In this document: in pieces, positions 34,572-43,911 of the stretch | How positions within the stretch are numbered: the first letter of the stretch is position 1 | Layout: each line of letters starts with the position of its first letter | Assembly: GCF_000721075.1 (NCBI RefSeq) | Contig: NZ_JOEQ01000030.1 | Coordinates: forward strand, 96,224-160,223 | DNA: 64,000 bases | From: Streptosporangium amethystogenes | GTDB taxonomy: Bacteria > Actinomycetota > Actinomycetes > Streptosporangiales > Streptosporangiaceae | Direction of reading: 5' to 3' | Made by a program: the position numbers and the translations under genes | The notes under the pieces: model-generated | Seen by the model: the letters and a program-made list of their open reading frames with translations, nothing else | The model's database searches: none | What the model was told of the DNA's origin: nothing

Positions 34572-35360
34572 GTGAGTGCGAAGAAAGCTTCCGACGCCGA
34601 CCCGGCACGCAGCCTGGCGCTGCTGTGGGGTTCGCACAGCAAGCCGGGGCGCTCCGGGCTCACCGTGCGCTCGATCGTCCTGGCCGCCATCGAACTGGCC
34701 AACGCCGAGGGGCTCGAAGCGGTCTCGATGCGCCAGGTCGCCGAGCGGCTGGGGGCCGGGACCATGTCCCTCTACACCCACGTCCCCGGCAAGGGCGAGC
34801 TGATCGACCTCATGGTCGACACCGCCTACGGGGAGCTGTACGCCGATGTGGACGCCCCGTCCCGGCAGGCAGGCGGCTGGCGGGGCGCGCTGGAGTTCGT
34901 CGCCGCCCGCAACTGGGACCTCTACCGGCGCAACCCGTGGCTGCTGCAGGTCATCGACGCCCGCTCCACGCTGGGGCCGAACGCGTCGCTCAAGTACGAG
35001 GCCGAGCTACGCCCGCTGGACGGCGTCGGCCTGACGGACGTCGAGATGGACTCCGTGCTGGCCCTGGTCCTCAGCCACGTGCAGAGCACCGCCAGGGCCG
35101 CGGCCAACCAGGCGCGGGTCCAGCAGGAGAGCGGGATGACCGACGTCGAGTGGTGGCTGTCCAACGCCCCGCTGCTCGACAAGATCATGGACGAGGCCCG
35201 CTTCCCGGTCGCCTCCCGGGTCGGCCAGGCCGCGGGCCAGGCCCATCACGCGATCTCCGACCCCGCCCACGCCCTCACCTTCGGCCTGGACCGCATCCTG
35301 GACGGCGTCACCGACCTGATCGCGAGCCGGAACCCGGCGAACGGGAGACAGGGCCACTGA
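34572..35360 (+). CDS. TetR/AcrR family regulator of the ABC exporter
   Basis: This 262-residue protein has an N-terminal TetR helix-turn-helix (LTVRSIVLAAIELANAEGLE, then MRQVAERLGAGTMSLYTHV) followed by a tetracycline-repressor-like C-terminal ligand domain (NPWLLQVIDARSTLGPNAS). The GTG start is at 34572. It is divergent from the DrrAB-type exporter genes and most likely represses them. It ends one base before the convergent AI-2E gene. Confidence 0.9.
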   Translation: MSAKKASDADPARSLALLWGSHSKPGRSGLTVRSIVLAAIELANAEGLEAVSMRQVAERLGAGTMSLYTHVPGKGELIDLMVDTAYGELYADVDAPSRQAGGWRGALEFVAARNWDLYRRNPWLLQVIDARSTLGPNASLKYEAELRPLDGVGLTDVEMDSVLALVLSHVQSTARAAANQARVQQESGMTDVEWWLSNAPLLDKIMDEARFPVASRVGQAAGQAHHAISDPAHALTFGLDRILDGVTDLIASRNPANGRQGH

Positions 35361-36506
35361 TCAGGTGGGCTCCTTCGCCGGTACGGCCGTGTCGGTCTCG
35401 GGCTTCTGGGGCGGTCCGGCCGCGTCGGCCTGGGGTTCCCGGGGCGGGTCGCTGAGCTGTTCGCGCAGGTAGTTCCAGACCATGGCGATCAGGGCGGCGA
35501 CCGGTACGGCGAGCAGGCTGCCCACGATGCCGGCCAGGCTGGCACCCAGCGTCACCGCGAGCAGGATCACCCCCGCGTGCAGGCCCAGGCCGTGGCTCTG
35601 CACCATCGGCTGGAACACGTTGCCCTCCAGCTGCTGGACCGCGACGATGATGGCCAGCACGATCAGCGCGTCCGTCGGGCCGTTCGACACCAGCGTGATG
35701 AGCACGGCGACGAGACCGGCGAACAGGGCGCCGACGATGGGCACGAACGCCGTCACGAAGGTCAGGACCGCCAGCGGGAACACCAGCGGCACGCCCACGA
35801 TCCACAGGCCGAGGCCGATGAAGACGGCGTCGAGCAGGCCGACGAACGCCTGGGAGCGGACGAACGCGCCGAGGGTGTCCCAGCCGCGTGCGGCCACGGT
35901 CGGCACGTCCACGGCGAGGCGGCCGGGGAGCTGGCGGGTCAGCCACGGCAGGAACCTCGGGCCGTCCTTGAGGAAGAAGAACATCAGGAAGAGCGCGAGG
36001 ACGGTGGTGATCAGACCGTTGGCAACGACGCCCACCCCGGTCACGGTGGCGGTGACGATGCCGCCGATGCTGTCCTGGATGCGGGCGATCATGGCGTCGA
36101 GCGCGCTGGTGACCTGCTCGTTGCCGATGTTCAGCGGCGGCCCGGCGGCCCACGCGCGCACCTGCTTGATGCCGTCGACCACGCCGGTGGCCAGCTCTCC
36201 GGACTGTGCCACGACGGGCACGACGATCAGGACCACGATGCCCGCGGCGACCAGGAGGAACAGCACGGTCACGGCCGACGCGGCCAGGGCGGGAGGCCAG
36301 CCGTGCCGGCGCAGGAAACGGGTTATCGGCCAGGTCAGCGTGGTGAGCAGCAGTGCGACCACGAGCGGCCAGACCACGGACCACATCCGGCCCAGGACCC
36401 ACAGGGCCACCGCGCTCATCAGCAGGACCAGCAGCATCTCCGCGGAGATGCGTGCCGAGGTGCGCAGTGCGGCCCTGGTTTTCGTGGTACTCAGCGTGGC
36501 AGGCAT
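35361..36506 (-). CDS. AI-2E family transporter
   Basis: This 381-residue membrane protein belongs to the AI-2E (PerM/TqsA) family: roughly eight membrane segments and the conserved region FLMFFFLKDGPRFLPWLTRQ and GLGLHAGVILLAVTLGASLAG. Family members have been linked to autoinducer-2 export or sodium/proton transport, but the substrate here is unknown. The C-terminal 30 residues are hydrophilic and Pro/Glu-rich. Confidence 0.9.
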   Translation of the reverse strand: MPATLSTTKTRAALRTSARISAEMLLVLLMSAVALWVLGRMWSVVWPLVVALLLTTLTWPITRFLRRHGWPPALAASAVTVLFLLVAAGIVVLIVVPVVAQSGELATGVVDGIKQVRAWAAGPPLNIGNEQVTSALDAMIARIQDSIGGIVTATVTGVGVVANGLITTVLALFLMFFFLKDGPRFLPWLTRQLPGRLAVDVPTVAARGWDTLGAFVRSQAFVGLLDAVFIGLGLWIVGVPLVFPLAVLTFVTAFVPIVGALFAGLVAVLITLVSNGPTDALIVLAIIVAVQQLEGNVFQPMVQSHGLGLHAGVILLAVTLGASLAGIVGSLLAVPVAALIAMVWNYLREQLSDPPREPQADAAGPPQKPETDTAVPAKEPT

Positions 36507-36868
36507 GTGATCACCCTATGCATCCTCATGATCGGGCCCGTATCAACGCACAGGACTCAGGCTGGCGTAGCGCCGCTTGCCCTGTTTCGCCCTGTTGAAA
36601 CGGCGCCCTGCTTCATAGTAGAAGGAGCCGTACATCCGTTTCTCCCAGAAGCCCGGCAAAAAGGGCGGCCGCACCGTCATCTCCGGGGTTCCAGGCCGCG
36701 GACGCGACTGCGTCGACATCGCACTCTCTCATCACAGCCCGGCAGGACAACCACGTCTCAGACAACCCGCGTCTGAGAACGATCATTGCGGGGAGAGACC
36801 CCGAACCGGGCGGCGGGGCCCGCAGGACGGGGCGTCCGCCCCGGATGCCGGGTGAGTGTGGAGCCGCC
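36507..36868. other. Intergenic region between AI-2E and PucR genes
   Basis: No gene is supported. A hairpin CTCAGAC-aacccgc-GTCTGAG at 36757-36777 lies about 90 nt past the pucR-type stop and may be its terminator. A second inverted repeat, GTTTC...GAAAC, lies near 36585-36600, upstream of the AI-2E gene. Confidence 0.45.
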
Positions 36869-38068
36869 TCAGCCCGGCGCGGGGGTGAGACCGGCGGCGC
36901 GGGCCCGGAGGACCACTTCCAGTTCGAAGCGGTCGCCGGAGGTGCCGAGCTGGTCGGCGAAGAGTTCGGTGGCCTGGCGGAGGCGGTAGCGAACGGTCTG
37001 CGGGTGGATGTGCAGCCTGGCCGCGACCTCGGTGGCGTTGCCGCTCTGCAACCAGGCCAGCAGGGTCTCGGCCAGCCGGTCGCGCTGGGCGGGGCGCAGG
37101 GCGAGCAGGGGTTCCAGCCGGGCCCGGCCCATGATCTGGATCAGCGGCTCGTCCTGGAAGATCATCAGGGTGGCGAGGTGCTCGGACACCCTGATGATCC
37201 GGCGGCCGTCCAGCACCCCGCGCCTGGCCAGGGCCAGCGCGTCCTTGGCGAGCCTGAGCGAGAGACCTGCCTCCCTCACCGCGACCGCGGGGCCGATCAC
37301 CACGGTCCAGTCGGCCGCCATGGCGTTCAGCAGGCCGTGCCGTCCCGGGCCTTCGGGGTCGGGCACGACCATGCAGGGGTCGGAGCGGTCGAGGTCGACG
37401 AGCACGTCGGGCGGGAGGCCCGGCCTGGGCAGATCGCCCTGGGCGCGGGCCGCCAGGGCGACGCAGGCCAGGGTGCGCGGCATGGTCCAGCGCACCGACC
37501 TGGCCAGGTCGGCCACGGCGCGGGAGTCGGCGGCCGGGTGGGCGACGAGCAGGTCGAGCAGCCTGCGGCGCCTGAGTTCGAGTTCTCCCGCCACCCGGAC
37601 CTGAGCCTCGGAGTAGCCGTCGGCCGCCGCGGCGGCGATCTCGTCGAGGTAGACCAGGATCGCCTCCCCGATGTCGCACATGCGCTGCCGGGACAGGTTG
37701 AGCTGCTCGGACTCCTCGGCCAGCCGCCGCCACGCCACCCTGGCGCAGATCCGCAGCGCTGACTGGAGCGAGTCGAGGGGGCGCCCCTCCGCGGCCTCCC
37801 CGCCGCCGACGGCACGGAAGACCTCCAGCAGCCGGGACCGGCTCGCCCCCCGGTCACCGACCCGGTTCACGAATCCGGCGAGTGCCTCCTCGACGGCGTG
37901 CCTGACGATGCGGGCGTAGGCGCCGCTCTGCCGGGAGTACTCCGGCACGCTGGCCTGGATCTCGCCGATCATCTCCTCGGCCAGGACGTCCAGATAGGGG
38001 CGGAGAGCCTCGGCGAACTCCCGGGGGATGTCCGCCTGCGGCTGTTCGACGACACGGGCAAGGCTCAC
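36869..38068 (-). CDS. PucR-family transcriptional regulator
   Basis: This 399-residue protein has the C-terminal PucR helix-turn-helix (WLQSGNATEVAARLHIHPQT then VRYRLRQATELF), preceded by a GGDEF-like CdaR domain and an N-terminal all-helical sensor region (RRRLLDLLVAHPAADSRAVA). Family members control purine, sugar-acid or amino-acid catabolism. No obvious target lies beside it. The start at 38068 is a GTG with GAGGAG a few bases upstream. Confidence 0.87.
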   Translation of the reverse strand: MSLARVVEQPQADIPREFAEALRPYLDVLAEEMIGEIQASVPEYSRQSGAYARIVRHAVEEALAGFVNRVGDRGASRSRLLEVFRAVGGGEAAEGRPLDSLQSALRICARVAWRRLAEESEQLNLSRQRMCDIGEAILVYLDEIAAAAADGYSEAQVRVAGELELRRRRLLDLLVAHPAADSRAVADLARSVRWTMPRTLACVALAARAQGDLPRPGLPPDVLVDLDRSDPCMVVPDPEGPGRHGLLNAMAADWTVVIGPAVAVREAGLSLRLAKDALALARRGVLDGRRIIRVSEHLATLMIFQDEPLIQIMGRARLEPLLALRPAQRDRLAETLLAWLQSGNATEVAARLHIHPQTVRYRLRQATELFADQLGTSGDRFELEVVLRARAAGLTPAPG

Positions 38069-38310
38069 GGGGACTCCTCCTGACTTCGGACGCTACTCCG
38101 ATGTCAGGAAACCGTCTGCTGACCGCAGCGCACATTTTCCCCGGCGCTCCCACTCATCCCCATAACAAGAAATCACCACCCGCGACCGCCTCCCGTGAGG
38201 CTTCCCCCACCCCCCAGCACCCGGCCACATCCCCTCCAACCAAGCCGACGAGCCGCCCCAAGAACCACCCTGGGGACATGTTTCATGCTCTCTGTCCTTG
38301 AGGGACGACC

Positions 38311-38552
38311 CGTGAGGCCGCGCCGGGGACTGGACCGAGGAGAGCGAGGTCGCGAGGAACGAGCGGCCTCCCTCGACGAGGGAAGGAGCCGGGCAAGAGC
38401 GGCCGAACCGCGACGCGTCAGCGTCGCCGGCAACCCGTGAGGCCGCGCCGGGGACTGGACCGAGGAGAGCGGGGTCGCGAGGAACGAGCGACCCCGCTCT
38501 CCTCGGGAAGGAGCCGGACAAGAGCGGTCGAACCGCGACGCGCCAGCGTCGC
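38311..38552. repeat. Two-copy 125-bp direct repeat with an internal hairpin
   Basis: Two copies of a unit of about 117-125 bp start at 38311 and 38436 with CGTGAGGCCGCGCCGGGGAC and end with AACCGCGACGCG..AGCGTCGC. Copy 2 holds a perfect 18-bp stem (CCGAGGAGAGCGGGGTCG at 38460-38477 with its complement at 38489-38506) around an 11-nt loop, CGAGGAACGAG, which is identical in copy 1. Differences between copies in the inner stem are compensatory. It lies 3' of the leftward gene at 38566, so it could act as a terminator. It looks like a dispersed extragenic element; no transposase or coding function is seen. Confidence 0.85.
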
Positions 38553-38565
38553 AGTCAGTACAGAG

Positions 38566-38940
38566 TTAGAAGTAGCCGGTGCCTGTGATGGCGGCCGTCG
38601 TGTCGCCCATGTTCTTCACCCGGTAGCGGATGCACTGGGCGGGCTGGGGGCTGCTGGCGGCAACGTACGCGGCGTGGTCGTTGGCCGCGATCGGCACCGA
38701 CCCGATGTACCGGCCGCGGCAGTTGCCGACCCTGACCTTGACGGGCACGCTGTTGTTGTCCAGCTTGACCAGCACGTTTCCGTTGTACTGGCGCCCGGGG
38801 ACGAGCTCGGGCGTGAGGAACACCTCCTCGCCGGGCTGCACCCTCGCGGACAGGTTGACGTCATCGGCGTGGGCGGGGGTGCCGGTCAGGGCGACGGCTC
38901 CGGCGGCCGCCAGGACCAACATCGAGGACAGGGCGCGCAT
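38566..38940 (-). CDS. Small secreted protein
   Basis: This 124-residue protein has a clear signal peptide (MRALSSMLVLAAAGAVALTG) with a likely cleavage after AHA. The mature domain of about 98 residues is beta-rich with two cysteines (GNCRGRYIG and PAQCIRYRV) that probably form a disulfide. No family is recognised. It appears monocistronic; the hairpin repeat at 38311-38552 lies immediately downstream. Confidence 0.75.
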   Translation of the reverse strand: MRALSSMLVLAAAGAVALTGTPAHADDVNLSARVQPGEEVFLTPELVPGRQYNGNVLVKLDNNSVPVKVRVGNCRGRYIGSVPIAANDHAAYVAASSPQPAQCIRYRVKNMGDTTAAITGTGYF

Positions 38941-39152
38941 CGAACGTCACTCTCCTTATTCGTCTCTGCCGATCCGTCCCTGCGGATCGGACGTGGAGAC
39001 ACTACGGAGAGTCACATCCAGGGATGATAACGAGGTGACCGAGTCCGGGTAAAACTCCCGGGGGTGCCGATCTCGTTGCCCCGACATACCTGTCATTGCC
39101 GGTCAGAGCGGCAGCCCTTGCCGCTGCTGAAGAGCTTCGCGCTGGAGGCGGG

Positions 39153-39710
39153 CTATCGGGTGATGAGCTTCTGGGCCTCGACGATCAGGTCGAGGTCGAG
39201 GCTGAGCTTGAGGCCGTAGTAGACGATGGCGGTGGCGGTCACCGCGGCGGCGAGGACGACCAGGATCTTGACGCTCCAGCCCTGGCGGCCCAGCCAGGCC
39301 GTCCAGGCCGACAGGGTCCGCTTGCCGAACTCCAGCAGCCGGTGTGCCCAGTGGAACTCGGTGGCCAGCACCGCCAGCCCCGCGAAGACGACCAGCCAGC
39401 CGGGGCCTGGGAAGGGCACCATGATGAGACCGCCGATGACCAGCACCGCGCCGATGGTACCGATGACGATCTTCAGGGTGAGGCGTCCGGCACGGGTGGA
39501 CCTGATCCCGTCGAGCCGGCCGTGGATACCGGGTCGCCCGGCGGCCTCATCCTTCGGCACGTCGGCGTCGGCGGTCTCGCGGACCTCGCTCCAACCGTCA
39601 CGGGCCTCGTTCCGCCTGTCAACGATCTCGTCTGGCACGTCGGCGGCGCCGGTTTCCGACGGGCGTCCCGTCTCGTCCTGAGGGTTGCGCACACCGTCTG
39701 AGATCGCCAT
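39153..39710 (-). CDS. TIGR02611 family (PGPGW) membrane protein
   Basis: This 185-residue protein has a hydrophilic N-terminal half, then the actinobacterial PGPGW/TIGR02611 core IMVPFPGPGWLVVFAGLAVL flanked by hydrophobic segments, and a last membrane span VVLAAAVTATAIVYYGL. Function is unknown. The ATG at 39710 has a GGGGGAGA ribosome site 2-3 nt upstream. Open sequence further upstream in the same frame has no start signal and is not included. Confidence 0.87.
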   Translation of the reverse strand: MAISDGVRNPQDETGRPSETGAADVPDEIVDRRNEARDGWSEVRETADADVPKDEAAGRPGIHGRLDGIRSTRAGRLTLKIVIGTIGAVLVIGGLIMVPFPGPGWLVVFAGLAVLATEFHWAHRLLEFGKRTLSAWTAWLGRQGWSVKILVVLAAAVTATAIVYYGLKLSLDLDLIVEAQKLITR

Positions 39711-39940
39711 GCTCTCCCCCGGACAATTGGTTTCTTTCACAATAGGCTCTGCCGGGCGGCCCGGTCGCCGTTGACGCCTTACATCATCCTTAAGGCGGAG
39801 GCCATGGGGTCCTCCGGTCGGAGACCGGGGATACCTGGACCGGGCCCCCTCCGTTCGGCCGGACATACCCGCGAACAACGTATAGGACGACAGGTAGCAC
39901 TTACGCCGCGAATCGCCCAGCGGAACGGCGGAAGCGGAAC
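39711..39940. other. Intergenic region upstream of the PGPGW gene
   Basis: No gene is seen here or in the adjoining stretch to 40154, which holds only two terminator hairpins. The AT-richer stretch at 39725-39750 is the probable promoter of the leftward PGPGW gene. Confidence 0.45.
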
Positions 39941-39977
39941 GGCCCCGCCCACGCCCGTTCGGGGCGTGGGCGGGGCC
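39941..39977 (-). terminator. Distal terminator hairpin after the GH74 gene
   Basis: A perfect 16-bp stem, GGCCCCGCCCACGCCC and its complement, encloses a 5-nt loop. It lies about 180 nt past the xyloglucanase stop, just beyond a second strong hairpin. Confidence 0.78.
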
Positions 39978-39985
39978 GTACGGAC

Positions 39986-40021
39986 TCCCGGTGCCCCGTG
40001 GTTCTTCACGGGGCACCGGGA
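39986..40021 (-). terminator. Proximal terminator hairpin after the GH74 gene
   Basis: A perfect 15-bp stem, TCCCGGTGCCCCGTG and its complement, encloses a 6-nt loop. With the hairpin at 39941-39977 it forms a double terminator between the GH74 gene and the same-strand PGPGW gene. Confidence 0.78.
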
Positions 40022-40154
40022 GCGCCGGTGCGTCCGACGGCCTGGACCCCCCGGCCTCGGCGACGGGCCGCACCGGCAGGTCTCCCTCACCGGCCGCCCC
40101 TCCGGGGTGACCAGGCCGTCAGGAAAACACCGTTCGTGGGCGCGGAAGGCGCCG

Positions 40155-43091
40155 TCAGGGGGCGGTGCAGGTGACGTTGGCGGGAACGCCGTTGGTACCG
40201 GTCCAGGAGGCACCGAAGCCGAACGAGGTGGAGGCCCCGGCGGCCAGGACGCCGTTCCAGCTCGCGTTCTTCACGGTGACGTCGGCGCCGGTCTGGGTAT
40301 GCACGCCACTCCAGAGCTGGGTGATCGTCTGACCGTTCGGGAACGACCACTTGACGGTCCAGCCGGTGGTCGCCGAGGTGCCGGTGTTCTTCACGGACAC
40401 CTCGCCCTGGAAGCCGCCGGGCCAGGAGTTGGACACCGTGTAGGTCGCGGTGCAGCCGCCGCCGACCGGCCCGGTGAGGGTCCTGAAGGTCACCGGATCG
40501 GAGGCGGTGGAGCTGTTCCCCGCGGCGTCACGAGCGATCACGTAGAAGGTGTACGAGGTGTCGGAGGTCAGCCCGGTCGGCGCGAACGACGCCGAGGTCG
40601 GCGAACCGACCTTGACATCCGTCGCCCCGGCCTCGCGGTAGACGTCATAACCGCTCACCCCGACGGCGTCCGTCGAGGCCGTCCAGGTGAGTGCCGCCCC
40701 CGAGGAGGTGATCGCCGAGGCGACCGGAGTACCCGGCGTGGTCGGCGGGACGGTGTCGACCGGCGGGACGACCCCGCCGTTGTCGGCGTACAGGATGCCT
40801 CGGCCGTTGGTGCCGAGGTAGACGCGGCCGTAGACACGCGGGTCGCCAGTGATCGCCTCGCCCGCGTTGCCGTACCGGTGCTGGTCGTCGTTGATCCTGA
40901 CCCAGCTCGTGCCGGCGTCGTCGGAGCGGAACACGCCGTTGACGCCGCCGACCGTTGCGACCGCGTACAGCGCCTGGTAGCCGGAGGCGGTGGCGGACTT
41001 GCCGAAGCCGATGTTGACGGCGCTCGTGACGCCGGAGAGCTTGGTGAACGACGCGCCGCCGTTGGTGGAGTGCCAGATGCCCGAGCCGGTCGTCGATCCC
41101 CCGGCCAGCCAGATGTCACCCTCGCGGCCGGGCACGGCCTTGAACTTGACGTTGCCCTCGGTGGGCAGCCCGGTCGCGGCGGTGGCCGCGAAGGAGGCGC
41201 CGCCGTTGGTGCTGGCGTAGAACTTTCCGGCGCTGAAGCCGTAGAACCTGTTGGAGTTCACCCGGTCGGACTCGACCACGGCATTGGTCGGGAGCCCGGT
41301 GGAGGCGGTCCACGAGTTGCCGTAGCCGACCGAGTAGTGCACGCCCACGTCCTTGGGCGCCCAGACGAACCTGGACCCGTTGGCCGCGGCCGCGATCGTG
41401 CCGCCCTCGTTGATCCCGCTCGGCTCGGTGCCCTGGAACCAGTTGGCGCCACCGTCGGTGGAGAACGCGGCGTGGCTGTCGTTCGGCCGGTCGGAGTCGG
41501 TGAAGTTGCCCGCGCGGACCATGATCGACGGATTGGTCTCGGCGTAGTCGAGGCTGGTCGTCGAGGTGAAGTTGGGCGAGGTGAACATCATGGGCGGTAC
41601 GGCGTCGAGGTTGGTGTGACGGAAACCGCCGATGTCGCCGAGACCGCTGACCAGCGGGGCTCCCGAGGGCGGGCTGATCAGGTCGAGGACCGCGGTCTCC
41701 TCCAGTCCCTTCACCATCGGCTTGATGGTGAACTGGCCGCCGGTGTCCCACTTCTTCAGGTCCTCGGTGCCGTAGAGCGTGGCGCCGGTGCCGTACATCA
41801 TGCGGTTGCCGTCGAACGGGTCGATCTCCAGCGATTCGGTCATCCAGCCGAGCTTGGGCGTCGTCTCCGGCGGCTGCGGGTTGGCCCCGAAGGTGAGCCA
41901 CGGCGAGGAGGAGACGTCCATCGTGTAGCGGAAGCTGCGGTTCGGGTAGGAGGTGAAGTCCCAGACGCGGGTCCAGGTCGCACCGGAGTCGGTGGAGCGG
42001 AAGAAGACGACGTCCGGCCACCAGGCGATCTGGGTGGCGACCATGATCGTTCCGGGGTTCTGCCGGTCGATGGTGAGACCGCTGTAGCCGAAGTAGTCGT
42101 CGGCCGAACTGGAGGGGACCGGGCTGATCTGGGTCCAGGCACCGGTGGTCGTGTTGAGCTTCCACACGTCGCCCTTGGCGCCGTCGTACGGGCCGCCGGT
42201 GTCGCTGGTGGCGATGTAGAGCGTGTGGTTGACGTGGTCGAGCACGCCCTTGTGCGCGATGTAGCCGGTGGGCTGCCCGGCCACCCTGCTCCAGGTGGAC
42301 CCGCCGTCGGAGGAGCTGTAGACGGTGTTCGCCTTGTCCGCGACACCGACGTAGATCTTCTGCGTGGTGTTGCCCGCGGTCGCCGAGCTCGGGTCGAAGG
42401 TCACCCAGACCACGCCGGGGCGGTGGCTGAGGTAGCCGTTGGGATCGGAGGGGTCGGCGGCGTAGTCACCCGGGTTGGTGAAGGAGGTGACCTTGGCCCA
42501 GGTCACGCCCTTGTCGGTGCTGCGCCACAGTCCGTTGCCGTCGGGCGCGCCGAAGTAGACGACGCTGTTCTTGTTGGGGTCGACGGCCAGCCGCTCGCCC
42601 ATCCCCCGGCCGGGCATGTTGCCGCCGAGCTTGAACGGCAGCGCGGTGGCCTGCCAGGTCGCGCCCTTGTCGGCGGAGCGCAGGATGGCGCCGTTGTTGG
42701 GATCCCAGCTGTTGGTGTACATCCCGGCGGCGACGTAGACCCGGTTGGTCTCCACCGGGTCGGTGGCCAGGCTGACCACGCCGTTGTAGCCCCACTTGTC
42801 CCAGCCCACCCAGTCGAGCAGCGGAGTCCAGGTCTTGCTCGCCTGCTCCCAGCGGTAGGCGCCGCCGATGTCGGTGCGGGCGTAGATCAGGTTCTTCTCC
42901 TTCTGGTTGAACACGATCCCCGGCACGAACCCGCCACCGTCGATCCTGACGTTCTTCCAGGTGTACGTCTCGGCGGCGGCAGCGGCGGTCCCGGACGCGG
43001 ACGCCGGAGCGACCCCGCCCGCGACGGCCACGCCGACCGACGCGCACGCCACCGCCGCGGCGGTGAGCATGCTGAACAGCCTTCTTCGCAT
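40155..43091 (-). CDS. Secreted GH74 xyloglucanase with FnIII and CBM2
   Basis: This 978-residue exported enzyme has a signal peptide (to about residue 33), a two-propeller GH74 catalytic region with many Asp-box-like STDSGATW/STNGGASF repeats, a fibronectin III domain (about 795-880) and a C-terminal cellulose-binding CBM2 (CTATYTVSNSWPGGFQGEV; SASFGFGASWTG-like end). GH74 enzymes hydrolyse plant xyloglucan. The catalytic aspartates should be D74 in YARTDIGGAY and about D484 in GLGDIGGFRH. The ATG at 43091 is chosen for the signal peptide start MRRRLF and the GAAGGGAAG upstream; an earlier in-frame ATG would add 13 hydrophilic residues. Confidence 0.93.
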   Translation of the reverse strand: MRRRLFSMLTAAAVACASVGVAVAGGVAPASASGTAAAAAETYTWKNVRIDGGGFVPGIVFNQKEKNLIYARTDIGGAYRWEQASKTWTPLLDWVGWDKWGYNGVVSLATDPVETNRVYVAAGMYTNSWDPNNGAILRSADKGATWQATALPFKLGGNMPGRGMGERLAVDPNKNSVVYFGAPDGNGLWRSTDKGVTWAKVTSFTNPGDYAADPSDPNGYLSHRPGVVWVTFDPSSATAGNTTQKIYVGVADKANTVYSSSDGGSTWSRVAGQPTGYIAHKGVLDHVNHTLYIATSDTGGPYDGAKGDVWKLNTTTGAWTQISPVPSSSADDYFGYSGLTIDRQNPGTIMVATQIAWWPDVVFFRSTDSGATWTRVWDFTSYPNRSFRYTMDVSSSPWLTFGANPQPPETTPKLGWMTESLEIDPFDGNRMMYGTGATLYGTEDLKKWDTGGQFTIKPMVKGLEETAVLDLISPPSGAPLVSGLGDIGGFRHTNLDAVPPMMFTSPNFTSTTSLDYAETNPSIMVRAGNFTDSDRPNDSHAAFSTDGGANWFQGTEPSGINEGGTIAAAANGSRFVWAPKDVGVHYSVGYGNSWTASTGLPTNAVVESDRVNSNRFYGFSAGKFYASTNGGASFAATAATGLPTEGNVKFKAVPGREGDIWLAGGSTTGSGIWHSTNGGASFTKLSGVTSAVNIGFGKSATASGYQALYAVATVGGVNGVFRSDDAGTSWVRINDDQHRYGNAGEAITGDPRVYGRVYLGTNGRGILYADNGGVVPPVDTVPPTTPGTPVASAITSSGAALTWTASTDAVGVSGYDVYREAGATDVKVGSPTSASFAPTGLTSDTSYTFYVIARDAAGNSSTASDPVTFRTLTGPVGGGCTATYTVSNSWPGGFQGEVSVKNTGTSATTGWTVKWSFPNGQTITQLWSGVHTQTGADVTVKNASWNGVLAAGASTSFGFGASWTGTNGVPANVTCTAP

Positions 43092-43316
43092 GTACGGCTT
43101 CCCTTCGCAATGCAACGGACAAACCGCCATGCACGATCAGGTGACGGGACCCTGACCTTCGACCGCCCATGATGCGCGTGCATGAACGCCCAGAGGTTCA
43201 CATGCCGGACCCCGCGCCGTCAATAGTTTGAACAGACAACTAACAAATCCGTGCCGGATCACCGCGTACCGCACGGAGAGGACGCGGGCCGGGAAGGGGT
43301 CCCGCCTGCCCCGGGC

Positions 43317-43793
43317 CTACTCCGGTCCGCAATCGGGGGCGCACTCCCGGCGGGGAGCGACCATCAGCCGCGAGCCCGGCCCGCTCGCCGCGGCCACGTC
43401 GTCCGGGTTGGCCAGCGCACAGCGGTCCAGCGAGAGGCAGCCGCAGGCTATGCACTCGGTCAGCCCGTGCCGGAGACGTTCGAGCTGCCTGATGCGGTCG
43501 TCGAGCTCGTGCTGCCACATCGCCGAGAGCCTGGCCCAGTCCTCCCTGGTGGGGGTCCGCTCGTCTGGGAGCGCGGACAACGCCTCCTGGATCGCCCGAA
43601 GCGGGATCCCGACCCGCTGGGAGACCCGGATGAAGGCGATCCTGCGCAGCGTGTCACGGGAGAAGCGGCGCTGGTTGCCCGCGGTGCGGCGGCTGCGGAT
43701 CAGTCCTTTGGACTCGTAGAAGTGCAGGGCGGAGACGGCGACCCCGCTGCGCGAGGAGAGCTGGCCGACGGTTATCTCCGGATTGTTGGGCAT
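43317..43793 (-). CDS. soxR: Redox-sensitive MerR-family regulator SoxR
   Basis: This 158-residue MerR-type regulator has the N-terminal helix-turn-helix (TVGQLSSRSGVAVSALHFYE) and the [2Fe-2S] cluster motif C114-x2-C117-x-C119-x5-C125 in ECIACGCLSLDRCAL, diagnostic of SoxR. In actinomycetes SoxR responds to redox-active metabolites and controls reductases and oxygenases. A matching operator lies 18 nt upstream at 43811-43828, implying autoregulation. Confidence 0.95.
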   Translation of the reverse strand: MPNNPEITVGQLSSRSGVAVSALHFYESKGLIRSRRTAGNQRRFSRDTLRRIAFIRVSQRVGIPLRAIQEALSALPDERTPTREDWARLSAMWQHELDDRIRQLERLRHGLTECIACGCLSLDRCALANPDDVAAASGPGSRLMVAPRRECAPDCGPE

Positions 43794-43810
43794 AGGGCAG
43801 TCTACCCTGA

Positions 43811-43828
43811 CCTCAACTTAGATTGAGG
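43811..43828. promoter_or_regulatory. SoxR operator
   Basis: CCTCAACTTAGATTGAGG is an inverted repeat (CCTCAA...TTGAGG, 6-nt spacer) that agrees with the known SoxR box of Streptomyces and enterics. It sits between soxR and the divergent patatin-like gene, 84 nt from the latter. Confidence 0.85.
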
Positions 43829-43911
43829 TTATCGGCCGGCACGCCGTTCGCCGGAGCTCGTCCAGCCGTCCCCCTCGGCTCCAGAGGGATATTCGGGTAA
43901 GAATAGGCCGC

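Noticed and set aside
38437..39027. Rightward frame through the 125-bp repeat and the small secreted-protein gene
   Set aside because: Its first part merely translates the repeat and the rest is antisense to a gene with a clear signal peptide.
39771..43172. An 1133-codon rightward frame opposite the GH74 gene
   Set aside because: Composition (Gly, Val, Arg, Asp) is that of an antisense shadow, it spans two terminators, and the GH74 assignment is secure.
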